Shown here: positions 7,564-15,114 of the stretch, piece by piece
Position numbering within the stretch: position 1 is the first letter of the stretch
Layout: every line of letters starts with the position of its first letter
From: an uncultured Bacteroidales bacterium
GTDB lineage: Bacteria > Bacteroidota > Bacteroidia > Bacteroidales > UBA932
Direction of reading: 5' to 3'
Assembly (NCBI GenBank): GCA_900541925.1
Contig: UQMB01000014.1
Span: 1 to 64,000, forward strand
DNA: 64,000 nt
Notes under the pieces: generated by a model
Database searches by the model: none
The model's input: only the letters and a program-made list of their open reading frames with translations
Told to the model about the DNA's origin: nothing
Program-made: the position numbers and the translations under genes

Positions 7564-8028
7564 TCACAACAGCCCGTCCGGCAGATCAAGATCTAGGGTT
7601 CTGGTCTGCGGATCCGCCGAGATTATGAAGTCTTCGTGAAGCGGGAGAAGCGCGCCCCCCACATAGATGCAGAAATTGCCGGGTATAGGCTCGATGCCTG
7701 TCACTTCGCCAAGCCTCTCGCCGCGGCACAGCACGGTCCAGCCTATTATGTCCGTGTCGTCATCAGCCTCCTGCTCCCCTTCCGTCCAGACATCCCGTCC
7801 AGTCAGTTCCTCCGCATCCGCCAGGTCCAGGACATCATTGAGATGCACTATGGCCTTGGCGGAGCCCCGGGCCTGGATGTCCTGAATAAAGAAAGGAACC
7901 GGAAGTCCATCGAATTCGATGAACACCGGTTCCTTGAGGTCGATTTCCTCTACATCGATGTCGAAAAGCCCCCAAAGGAGTCCGCCATCGGTGCCGTTCG
8001 ATTTGAGAATCTTGGCGATCCTGAGCAT
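7564..8028 (-). CDS. rimM: ribosome maturation factor RimM
   Basis: A 154-residue protein matching RimM: an N-terminal barrel (RIAKILKSNG..GLLWG, FIEFDGLPVPFFI, ARGSAKAIVHLNDV) and a C-terminal PRC-like barrel (DIIGWTVL..GERLGEVTGIE, LLPLHEDFI). It binds S19 and helps process 16S rRNA in the 30S head. It is slightly short for the family. The start overlaps the rpsP stop (TAATG), so the two are translationally coupled, the usual arrangement. trmD and rplS, common next partners, are replaced here by a glycosyltransferase. Confidence 0.9.
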   Translation of the reverse strand: MLRIAKILKSNGTDGGLLWGLFDIDVEEIDLKEPVFIEFDGLPVPFFIQDIQARGSAKAIVHLNDVLDLADAEELTGRDVWTEGEQEADDDTDIIGWTVLCRGERLGEVTGIEPIPGNFCIYVGGALLPLHEDFIISADPQTRTLDLDLPDGLL

Positions 8029-8576
8029 TATGCCTCAGCCGGAGCTTCAGCGGCCTCCTCCTCTACAGGAGCCTCTGCCGCTGCTGCAGCGGCCTCTTCG
8101 GCCTGCTTCGCGGCAAGCTCCTCAGCCTTCTTGCGGAGAGCCTCGGCACGTGCCTCGTTCACCTTGACTTCCTCAGCCTTGGCAGCCTTCTTGGCCTCGA
8201 TGTCGCTGTTCTTGAGAGCGGTCTTCTTGGCCTCGAGCTTGGCGTCGTGCTGAGCCTTCCAGTCGTTCCACTTCTTGTCGGCCTCAGCCTGGGTGAGAGC
8301 ACCCTTGGCTACGCCGCCGTCGAGGTGATGACGAAGGAGCACTCCCTCATAAGAGAGGATGCGGCGGGCGGTGAGAGTCGGCTGTGCACCAACCTTGATC
8401 CATGCGAGAGCGCGCTCTGAGTTGAGAACGATGGTTGCAGGGTTTGTGTTAGGGTTGTAAGAGCCGATCTGCTCGATGAAGCGACCGTCACGAGGTGAAT
8501 GAGAATCTGCCACTACAATGTGGAAGAATGCGAAATTCTTCTTGCCGTGGCGCTGCAAACGAATTTTAACAGCCAT
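8028..8576 (-). CDS. rpsP: 30S ribosomal protein S16 with acidic tail
   Basis: The first ~80 residues are classic S16 (VKIRLQRHGKK, FFHIVVADSHSPRDGRFIEQIG, YNPNTNPATI). About 100 further residues form an extension rich in Lys, Ala and Glu, ending in a low-complexity Ala/Glu tail. Extended S16 is frequent in Bacteroidota. It is the first gene of a unit with rimM and glycosyltransferases, and has its own strong promoter and a hairpin in the leader. Confidence 0.95.
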   Translation of the reverse strand: MAVKIRLQRHGKKNFAFFHIVVADSHSPRDGRFIEQIGSYNPNTNPATIVLNSERALAWIKVGAQPTLTARRILSYEGVLLRHHLDGGVAKGALTQAEADKKWNDWKAQHDAKLEAKKTALKNSDIEAKKAAKAEEVKVNEARAEALRKKAEELAAKQAEEAAAAAAEAPVEEEAAEAPAEA

Positions 8577-8612
8577 TGTGAATCTGTTTTAAAAGTTAAA
8601 CATTAACTATTC

Positions 8613-8629
8613 GTCCCTACCCGAGGGAC
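8613..8629 (-). other. hairpin in rpsP leader
   Basis: GTCCCT (8613-8618) and AGGGAC (8624-8629) form a 6-bp stem with a 5-nt loop at the predicted 5' end of the rpsP transcript. It could stabilise the mRNA or serve feedback control; nothing in the sequence proves either. Confidence 0.45.
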
Positions 8630-8635
8630 AGGGCG

Positions 8636-8667
8636 CAAAGATAATGAATATTTATTTATGCGGCAAA
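8636..8667 (-). promoter_or_regulatory. promoter of rpsP-rimM-GT unit
   Basis: Minus strand: TTTG at 8664-8667, a 20-nt spacer, then TATCTTTG at 8636-8643. This is a full match to the Bacteroidales primary sigma consensus. The -33 element lies inside the 3' end of the upstream DUF616 gene. The predicted leader is about 55 nt. Confidence 0.8.
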
Positions 8668-9323
8668 TATCTGAGGCCCGGATGGTTGCGGCTGTTCTGC
8701 GCGCGCGGCAGGAGATAGTCCCTCGGGATTCCGCAGCGGCGCAGGCACGGCATGAGCGAGAGCTGGTCCCTGCGGGCCACGCGCGTCAGGCACTTCCACC
8801 ACATCAGGTCCAGGGCTACGATGTCCGGATCGTTGTGGAGGCGGAAAATGATGTTGTTCTCCATCAGGGCCGAACCCCTCCTCATCCCCTGTAGGTACTG
8901 CCAGACCCAGACCCGGAGCAGCCGGGGCAGAGATATATAGTGCATATTGAAGCACATCCTGGCCTCCTGGAAGACATCCGTCCGGCTCGGATGCGCGACC
9001 CCGCTGTACTTCACGCCTGCCGATTCCTTGATCCGCACCGCTCTCCAGAGGGACTCGTCGAGGACTTCGATGTTGCCGTCAATCCAGAGCGACGCGTCGT
9101 ACCCGGGAAGCAGCTCGTGGGGGTGCATCTTGGGGTAGCGCGAACGCATGGACGGATCGCCGGGGCCACAGTCAAATTCGCGGATCTGCCAGACACCGAC
9201 CCGGTCCGCCGTCTTCTCGCCCTTGCCAACGAAGCAGATATAATCGAATTCCGGGTCCGGGACACGAGGCTGGAGAAGCTCATCATATCCTCCTATGATA
9301 CAAGTATATACAGCTGTCCTCAT
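8652..9323 (-). CDS. DUF616 (TOD1/MUCI70-like) glycosyltransferase
   Basis: A 223-residue protein beginning AVYTCIIGGYDEL, followed by FDYICFVGKG, then YDASLWIDGNIEV and MENNIIFRLH. These are the landmarks of the DUF616 domain, a predicted GT-A-like transferase domain found in bacterial surface-glycan loci. The short ASLWIDGNIEV motif likely supplies the metal-binding Asp. Its start overlaps the stop of the upstream flippase fusion by ATGA, so the two are probably made together. No signal or membrane segment is seen, so it should act in the cytosol. The sugar is unknown. Confidence 0.75.
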   Translation of the reverse strand: MRTAVYTCIIGGYDELLQPRVPDPEFDYICFVGKGEKTADRVGVWQIREFDCGPGDPSMRSRYPKMHPHELLPGYDASLWIDGNIEVLDESLWRAVRIKESAGVKYSGVAHPSRTDVFQEARMCFNMHYISLPRLLRVWVWQYLQGMRRGSALMENNIIFRLHNDPDIVALDLMWWKCLTRVARRDQLSLMPCLRRCGIPRDYLLPRAQNSRNHPGLRYLPHK

Positions 9324-11659
9324 CTTATCTCGAACAATTCTCCTATGCGCAGGTCCGCCTCATCGGGGTCGAACGGTACAAGCCCGCTCCAGTGATAGAA
9401 AGTGTATTCCCCGAAATACACACGCCCGCCGATCTCATAGAAATCCACCCGCACCTGCGGAATGCCCTGCGAGAGCCTCGCCGCGAGGGTCTTCATCTGC
9501 CCGAAATGCTCCGGGCACGAAGGCGCGACGGCCGCATTCGGATGCCCGTTGCGGATGTCAAGATGGTTCCACTCCATGTCGAAGAAGTCGAACTTGGTCT
9601 CCTCCGTCCCGGACGCCCTGTCCGAAGCCACGAACATGAGCCTCGGGACACCGTTGAAACAGAAGAACTTGTAGTCCTTGATGCCTTCGCCCATATATTT
9701 CTCCGCTATGATTCTCGGGCGCACTCCCTTGTAGGCCCACTCCCTGTCACGGAGCCAATAGCGGCGGCGCTGGTGCTCGCGGAGTCTGCGGCAGGCATCG
9801 TCCCTGTCAAACTCCAGCCTGTCTGTGCATACCAGCGTGCTCCCGCTGTCGTGCGTGCACTTGAGCACGAACTGCTCCGGGAGAACCTCCCAGTCTATGT
9901 CCTCCACCCTGTCCCACACGCCAAGCGTCGGGATGACATGCTCCTCTCCCACAAGCCCCGCGACATGTGGCTTGACCGCCGCCTTGTCGGCAAGAGTGTG
10001 ATACAGAGGATTGTGGTCATGCAGTTTCTGCCACTGGAGTTTCTCGGTGTAGCGGCGCGGATTGCGGAGGTCCGGCACGCGGCCCATCGCCTCGAAGTAA
10101 GAGTCCTCGACGGCAATCCTCGCCGGGAAGCGCCCGCGCCCGAGTTTCCTCGTGACGAACGCCCGCTCCCCCGGAGTGAGTGCAAACAAGAACACCGTCA
10201 GCGCCATCGAACCCCAAGCCGCAAGGCACACCAGCAGGACTCTCAGGATGCCCGGAGGAAGGCCGCAATGCAGCAGCGCAGGGAGCGCAAGCGAGAGGAC
10301 GCTAACCCCCGCAAGAGGCAGGGCCACGGCCCGCATGAACTTTCCGAGCGGGAAGCCGGTCTGCGAGCGGACGATGATGAGTCTCAGCACCAGCACTGCG
10401 AAATATATGACGACAAACACCACATACGCCCACGAAGCCGGCGCTCCCGCCCTGAAAGAAAGCCACACCAGCGGAAGGCACAGATAAGACACCAGGCCCG
10501 TGACGAGGTAATACCTGCGCACCTTCCCTGCGGCGAGCACCAGGGTCAGGACGGAATTGCCCGTCAGATCCACCAGAAGCCCGAGCAGGGATAGCCTCAA
10601 GAACGACGCGGCCATCGGCGGCACCTCCACGAGCCAGAGCCCGAGCACCGCCTCAGCCTCGAAAAGCAGAGGTATGAAGAATGCCAGTATCACCAGATAC
10701 GAGAACTTCGCGCCCTTGCGCACGAGTTCAAAACTGTACTCCCTGTCGCCGGACGCCCAGGACTTGGTGATCTGCGGATTGATGGCGGTGAGGAAGTTGG
10801 AGACAAACTGCCCGGCTATGTTCTCGATCTGGGCGGCGACTCCTCTGGCCGCGTTGACCGTCACCCCGAAGAAGACATTCACCACCAGATTGACGCCCTG
10901 CGTGTTGAACACATAGGCGCTCGTGCCGAAAAAGCTCCATCCGGCGAAACCGGACATCTCCCGCACGAGCGGCCAGTCCACCACGAACCTGCCACGGCTC
11001 TCCGCGAAGTGCCGACGGCAATAGACGGAATATGTCGAGCGCACGATGATAGCCACCGCGAGCATCAGGACGGCATAAGTCTCAAGTTTGTCGAACACAG
11101 AGACATACAGCAGCATGGCCACCGCCAGTTTCAGCCCCGCCTCCAGGATGCTCACCATGGCGAACGCGGACATCTTCTCGCGGGCGATTATCGTGGCGTT
11201 GTACGGCACCGCCAGAAGGTTGAACACCAGCACGCCCAGAGAGCAGTGCAGCACCATGGCGGCAGCCCCCTCCCGGCCCGGAGGGATGGCCATCCTCTCC
11301 CGCAGGAACCACAGCCCAAGAGTCTCTGCCAGCAGCACGATGACGGCCGAGAGCAACAGCTGGATCAGCAGGCCGGCGCAGAACACGCGCCTGAGTTTCT
11401 CCTCGTCGCCACGGCCAAGCTCGAATGAGATGAATCGGCTGATGGCCGATGAGATGGATGCCGAGATGAAGGTGAACAGCGTGACGGCCCCGCCTACGGC
11501 GTTGTAGACGCCATAGTCCTCCACGCCCAGCGCATCGAGCACGACACGCGAGGTAAAGAGGCCGATAAAAATCAGCAGCAGCATGCGGAAATACAGCAGA
11601 AGAGTGTTTTTGGCAATTCTCCTGCTGTTCTCCGACAAACCTGCCGCCCCGGGAGCCAT
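9320..11659 (-). CDS. Wzx-type flippase fused to TupA-like ATP-grasp domain
   Basis: A 779-residue fusion. Residues ~10-500 carry about twelve to fourteen hydrophobic helices and open like an O-antigen/polysaccharide flippase of the MATE-like superfamily (NTLLLYFRMLLL, GVEDYGVYNAVGG, SRFISFELG), which moves lipid-linked glycan across the inner membrane. Residues ~510-779 match the TupA-like ATP-grasp family: TEKLQWQKLHDHNPLYHTLADK start, FVLKCTHDSGS in the ATP-binding region, EKYMGEGIKDYKFFCFNG, and VRVDFYEI..RVYFGEYTFY near the end. TupA-like enzymes are thought to form amide bonds on teichuronopeptide or glycan chains. The frame is open throughout, with no internal stop. The fusion suggests modification coupled to export; that is inference. 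Confidence 0.82.
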   Translation of the reverse strand: MAPGAAGLSENSRRIAKNTLLLYFRMLLLIFIGLFTSRVVLDALGVEDYGVYNAVGGAVTLFTFISASISSAISRFISFELGRGDEEKLRRVFCAGLLIQLLLSAVIVLLAETLGLWFLRERMAIPPGREGAAAMVLHCSLGVLVFNLLAVPYNATIIAREKMSAFAMVSILEAGLKLAVAMLLYVSVFDKLETYAVLMLAVAIIVRSTYSVYCRRHFAESRGRFVVDWPLVREMSGFAGWSFFGTSAYVFNTQGVNLVVNVFFGVTVNAARGVAAQIENIAGQFVSNFLTAINPQITKSWASGDREYSFELVRKGAKFSYLVILAFFIPLLFEAEAVLGLWLVEVPPMAASFLRLSLLGLLVDLTGNSVLTLVLAAGKVRRYYLVTGLVSYLCLPLVWLSFRAGAPASWAYVVFVVIYFAVLVLRLIIVRSQTGFPLGKFMRAVALPLAGVSVLSLALPALLHCGLPPGILRVLLVCLAAWGSMALTVFLFALTPGERAFVTRKLGRGRFPARIAVEDSYFEAMGRVPDLRNPRRYTEKLQWQKLHDHNPLYHTLADKAAVKPHVAGLVGEEHVIPTLGVWDRVEDIDWEVLPEQFVLKCTHDSGSTLVCTDRLEFDRDDACRRLREHQRRRYWLRDREWAYKGVRPRIIAEKYMGEGIKDYKFFCFNGVPRLMFVASDRASGTEETKFDFFDMEWNHLDIRNGHPNAAVAPSCPEHFGQMKTLAARLSQGIPQVRVDFYEIGGRVYFGEYTFYHWSGLVPFDPDEADLRIGELFEIR

Positions 11660-11661
11660 CG

Positions 11662-12321
11662 TCAGCCGAGGACTATTGTGGTCTCGCTCTTAAGATCCTC
11701 GTAGAATGCGGCCACGCTCATCTGCATATAAGGAATAAGCCAGATGAAGCCCACACCGCAGGTGAGGATGGACAGGATGAACCATCCTATAAAACTGAGA
11801 TAGAGATAGAAAAGGTCAAACTTGTGCCCTTTCATCATCTCGCGGCTGCGTGTGCTCGCCTCCCACGGGGAGAGTTCCGGACGCTCGTGGAGGATATACG
11901 GCGTCAGCGCATAGGCAAAACTCATCACGATTCCCGGGATGAACAGCAGCAGGCACCAGAGCAGAATCTTGACGGACATGCAGAGATAGCCGAGCATCTT
12001 GTGGAGATAGTTGTCCGTGGCGAATGTCCACATGTTGCGGGTCAGATCCGTGTTGCCGGTCTGGTACATCAGCAGCGTGGCGTTGACATATCCGATGCTC
12101 GCCGGGGCAAGTACAAACACTCCGAGGATGAAACATACGCCCGACATCGCGAGGACATTGCCCACAGGAGGGACTATCCCGCGCTCGGAGCTGCCTATAA
12201 GGTTGCTGCTCGAGCATATCAGGGACACGAGGATAAACACGATTGTCGCTACCACGACCGGAGACCAGTTGCCCTTGAGCCTGGCCAGCGCCGCATTCTT
12301 GTAATACTGGTTAGTTTGCAT
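11662..12321 (-). CDS. DUF975 family integral membrane protein
   Basis: A 219-residue protein with a short cytosolic start (QYYKNAALARLKGNW, the usual DUF975 opening) and about five or six hydrophobic segments, including LLLFIPGIVMSFAYALTPYIL. A Glu/Arg-rich STRSREMMKGHK loop before the last helices is also family-typical. No catalytic motif is known for the family. It lies 2 nt upstream of the flippase fusion, so it is probably co-transcribed; a link to envelope glycan export is only contextual. Confidence 0.75.
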   Translation of the reverse strand: MQTNQYYKNAALARLKGNWSPVVVATIVFILVSLICSSSNLIGSSERGIVPPVGNVLAMSGVCFILGVFVLAPASIGYVNATLLMYQTGNTDLTRNMWTFATDNYLHKMLGYLCMSVKILLWCLLLFIPGIVMSFAYALTPYILHERPELSPWEASTRSREMMKGHKFDLFYLYLSFIGWFILSILTCGVGFIWLIPYMQMSVAAFYEDLKSETTIVLG

Positions 12322-12340
12322 ATCAATAAAGTTTAATCTG

Positions 12341-13108
12341 CTAATATACTAATTTCCGGAAAAGTCCGAACACCGCCGAGCCTGAACCGGACATGGAGGC
12401 ATAGACCGCCCCATCAGAATAGAACCGCTCCTTCAATGCGGCCACTTCCGGGTGAGCGGCAAATACTGACGGCTCAAAATCATTCGTCAGGGTCCCCCGC
12501 CACTCCTCAACCGGACGGGACAGCACCTCGCGGAGCGGCTTCCGCTCACCGGCGCGGCTGAGGTCGAGCCCTGAATAGGCCTCCCTGGTGCTCACTTTCA
12601 CCCCTGCGGGCACCTCAACCCGGATTTCAAAAGAGGAAAGGTCAAGCTCGCAGGGGGTCAGTTTCTCTCCCCTTCCCTCCCCGAACATGGGGCGGTCATA
12701 GATGAAGAACGGGCAGTCCGAGCCGAGCATGGCTGCACGCGAGGCGAGAGCGGCCTCGTCAAGTCCGAGCGAGAACATCTCATTGAGGGCCTTAAGCGTG
12801 AACGCGGCATCGGCGGAACCGCTGCCGAGCCCGGCGCCGACAGGGGCGGCCTTGTGCAGGACTATCCTCACCGGAGGCAGGCCGAACTCGCCGGAAAGCA
12901 GGCGGCAGGCGCGCCAGGAGAGGTCCGTCTCCGGATCCCAGTCCCCGCCAATGACCTCTACCGACCCTCTGTCCGACTCCTCGATGTCTATTCGGTCCCC
13001 CATCCCCCGGAACGGCACGAACAGGGTCTCCAGATCGTGATACCCGTCCGGGCGACGCCTCAGGATGTTGAGTCCCAGGTTGATCTTGACATCAGGATAT
13101 ACTGTCAT
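12341..13108 (-). CDS. ispE: 4-diphosphocytidyl-2-C-methyl-D-erythritol kinase
   Basis: A 255-residue GHMP kinase. It has the family N-terminus (DVKINLGLNILRRRPDGYHDLETLF), the ATP-binding glycine motif PVGAGLGSGSADAAF near residue 90, and GSDCPFFI in the middle. IspE phosphorylates CDP-methylerythritol in the MEP isoprenoid pathway. The start MTVYPDVKINLG overlaps sufD by 17 nt; an alternative start at 13123 adds five residues. The link with suf genes is sensible because the last two MEP enzymes, IspG and IspH, need Fe-S clusters. Confidence 0.93.
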   Translation of the reverse strand: MTVYPDVKINLGLNILRRRPDGYHDLETLFVPFRGMGDRIDIEESDRGSVEVIGGDWDPETDLSWRACRLLSGEFGLPPVRIVLHKAAPVGAGLGSGSADAAFTLKALNEMFSLGLDEAALASRAAMLGSDCPFFIYDRPMFGEGRGEKLTPCELDLSSFEIRVEVPAGVKVSTREAYSGLDLSRAGERKPLREVLSRPVEEWRGTLTNDFEPSVFAAHPEVAALKERFYSDGAVYASMSGSGSAVFGLFRKLVY

Positions 13109-13685
13109 ACACCTCTCGGGCAAGGTCTTCGGGAAGCCGCGACACTATCGGGGCGAGGAAAGCGATCATCTGCAGATGCCGGGCCTCTTCCTCCGGGATG
13201 CCGCGCGAGCGCATATAGAACTGTTCCTCAAGATTGAGGAATCCGGATGTGCAGCCGTGCGAGCACTCCACATCGTCGGCATAGATTTCAAGTTGCGGCC
13301 TGGACTCCACCCGGGCCGTGTCAGAAAGCAATATGGTGTGGTTCTCCTGGTACGCCTTGGTCTTCTGCGCGCCCTGAGCCACATAGATCAGACCGTCAAA
13401 CGCGGCCCGGGACTCCCCGCCCGCGATGCCCCTGAAGTTCTGCCTCGACACGCTGCCGCCGCAGTTGTGCCGCACCAGGACATTGACGGACAGTTTCTCA
13501 TCGGCGCGGCACAGATATACTCCGGCCACATCCACCTCGCAGCCTTCCCCGTCTATATCCACCTCAAGCGACACCTCGGCTGACGTGCCCGGAAGCGAGA
13601 GAAGCGTGAGACGGAGCGACTCGCCCGAGGAGAGGCTGATCCGGCCGGGGATCTCATCCCGCCCTATTACAACGACTCTATCCAT
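13092..13685 (-). CDS. sufD: short SufD-like Fe-S assembly scaffold protein
   Basis: The 197-residue product contains the conserved C-terminal half of SufD/SufB proteins: HNCGGSVSRQNFRGI, GLIYVAQGAQKTKAYQEN, LLSDTARVESRPQLEI, DDVECSHGCTSG with the key His/Cys, and FYMRSRGI. SufD normally has over 400 residues, so roughly the first half is missing or highly diverged. The gene overlaps sufC by 8 nt and is clearly placed as sufD. It should join SufB2C2D-type complexes for cluster assembly; whether this short form substitutes fully is unknown. Confidence 0.85.
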   Translation of the reverse strand: MDRVVVIGRDEIPGRISLSSGESLRLTLLSLPGTSAEVSLEVDIDGEGCEVDVAGVYLCRADEKLSVNVLVRHNCGGSVSRQNFRGIAGGESRAAFDGLIYVAQGAQKTKAYQENHTILLSDTARVESRPQLEIYADDVECSHGCTSGFLNLEEQFYMRSRGIPEEEARHLQMIAFLAPIVSRLPEDLAREVYDSIS

Positions 13686-14433
13686 TGATGCTCTCGTATC
13701 CTTCTTTTTCTATCCTGTCCACCAGTTCCTTGCCGGCCGTCTTGACTATCCTTCCGTCCTTCAGGACATGCACGACATCAGGCTCGATGTATTCGAGCAG
13801 GCGGTGGTAGTGGGTTATGACAATATATGAGGTCTCCTCCGTCCGCAGGGCGTTGACTCCCTCAGCCACAGTGCGTAGCGCATCCACATCCAGTCCCGAG
13901 TCGGTCTCGTCAAGGATGCCGAGCACCGGGGAGAGCATGGCCATCTGGAAGATTTCGTTGCGCTTCTTCTCCCCTCCGGAGAAGCCGACATTGACTTCAC
14001 GCCTCGCGAACTCAGGCTTCATCTTGACGAAATTCATGTTCTCCTTCAGCAGGGCAAGGAACTCGGCCGGCTTGAGTTCAGGCTGGCCCTGCGCCTTGCG
14101 GCGGGCGTTGACTGCGGCCTTCATGAAGTTGGTGATGCTCACTCCGGGTATCTCCACAGGGTACTGGAAACTCAGGAAAACCCCGGCCCAGGAGCGTTCC
14201 TCCGGGCTCATGGCGAGCAGGTCCCGCCCCATGAAGAGAACCGAGCCTTCCGTCACCTTGAGGTCGGGACGGCCGGAGAGCACCGCGCCGAGCGTGCTCT
14301 TGCCGGCTCCGTTTGGCCCCATCACGGCATGTACTTCTCCGCGGCGGATTGTCAGGTCGATCCCCTTGAGGATCTCCTTGCCTTCCACCCCGGCATGCAG
14401 GTTCTTTATTTCAAGAAGTATATTATCAGACAT
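13678..14433 (-). CDS. sufC: Fe-S assembly ATPase SufC
   Basis: A 251-residue ABC ATPase: Walker A GPNGAGKST, the long Q-loop region FLSFQYPVEIPGVS typical of SufC, signature GFSGGEKKR, Walker B LGILDETDSGLD and the switch His in VITHYHRLL. SufC drives conformational changes of the SufB-SufD scaffold. It is separated from sufB by a pnuC-type gene, which is unusual, and has a candidate -7 box 7 nt before its start. Confidence 0.97.
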   Translation of the reverse strand: MSDNILLEIKNLHAGVEGKEILKGIDLTIRRGEVHAVMGPNGAGKSTLGAVLSGRPDLKVTEGSVLFMGRDLLAMSPEERSWAGVFLSFQYPVEIPGVSITNFMKAAVNARRKAQGQPELKPAEFLALLKENMNFVKMKPEFARREVNVGFSGGEKKRNEIFQMAMLSPVLGILDETDSGLDVDALRTVAEGVNALRTEETSYIVITHYHRLLEYIEPDVVHVLKDGRIVKTAGKELVDRIEKEGYESING

Positions 14434-14440
14434 AGTCTTG

Positions 14441-14448
14441 CAAATTTA
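14441..14448 (-). promoter_or_regulatory. -7 box (TAAATTTG) before sufC
   Basis: Minus-strand TAAATTTG 7 nt upstream of the sufC start codon. If used, the transcript would have almost no leader. It would let sufC-sufD-ispE be expressed apart from sufB-pnuC. Confidence 0.45.
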
Positions 14449-14456
14449 CAATTATT

Positions 14457-15113
14457 TTAAGCTTTGTGCTCATAGAGCCTGCGCCAGGACACGAGCGACC
14501 AGATGCCGTTGGCAAGGTACAGGCCGCAGACGAACGGCATGAATACATGGCCCACGGAGATGTGCATCACCAGCTGGAAGACATTGACCAGAAGCCACGC
14601 GATCCAGCAGTCCCACTTCTTCAGGGCGGAGAGCAGCTGCGCGGCGAGGATAAGCACAGTCACGCAGGCGTCGAGATACGGAATCGGGTCGGAGGAGAGC
14701 TTGCCCGGGAACACCACGCTCCCGAGCAGGCTGATGAACCAGCCCCACACTCCGGCAAGGGCCAGGACAGCGAGCACCACGACAACCCGCTGAGTCCAGC
14801 TCAGCATCCCGACCTTGAGAGCCTTGTCGTCCTTTGAACTCTGCTCCCCGCTTCTCGGATGCGTCCACCTGTAATGGCCGAGCACATTGATGCCCAGGGA
14901 TATAGGCTGGAGAAGCAGGTTGGCGTAGAGGTTCTTGTTCCAGAACATCAGGAAGAGCAGGGCGGAGTAGACATATCCCACACAGAAGTTGTATTTGCTG
15001 TTGCGCCCGGCGAGAAACACGCAGGTCAGGCCGAAGAGCGAAGTCAGCAAGTCTATCAGCAGCACCGGTCTGTCCGGGCCGATGGTGAAAAGAGCGTAGT
15101 CAAGCCATTCCAT
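14457..15113 (-). CDS. pnuC: PnuC-like nicotinamide nucleoside transporter
   Basis: A 218-residue membrane protein with about six or seven hydrophobic helices and the PnuC signatures: NSKYNFCVGYVYSALLF, NLYANLLLQPISLGINVLGHYRW, and KKWDCWIAWLLVNVFQL near the C-terminus. PnuC proteins import nicotinamide riboside or related vitamins by facilitated diffusion. It starts one nucleotide after sufB ends and lies inside the suf operon. A second, diverged PnuC-like gene lies at 43708. The exact substrate is not determined by sequence. Confidence 0.85.
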   Translation of the reverse strand: MEWLDYALFTIGPDRPVLLIDLLTSLFGLTCVFLAGRNSKYNFCVGYVYSALLFLMFWNKNLYANLLLQPISLGINVLGHYRWTHPRSGEQSSKDDKALKVGMLSWTQRVVVVLAVLALAGVWGWFISLLGSVVFPGKLSSDPIPYLDACVTVLILAAQLLSALKKWDCWIAWLLVNVFQLVMHISVGHVFMPFVCGLYLANGIWSLVSWRRLYEHKA

Positions 15114-15114
15114 A

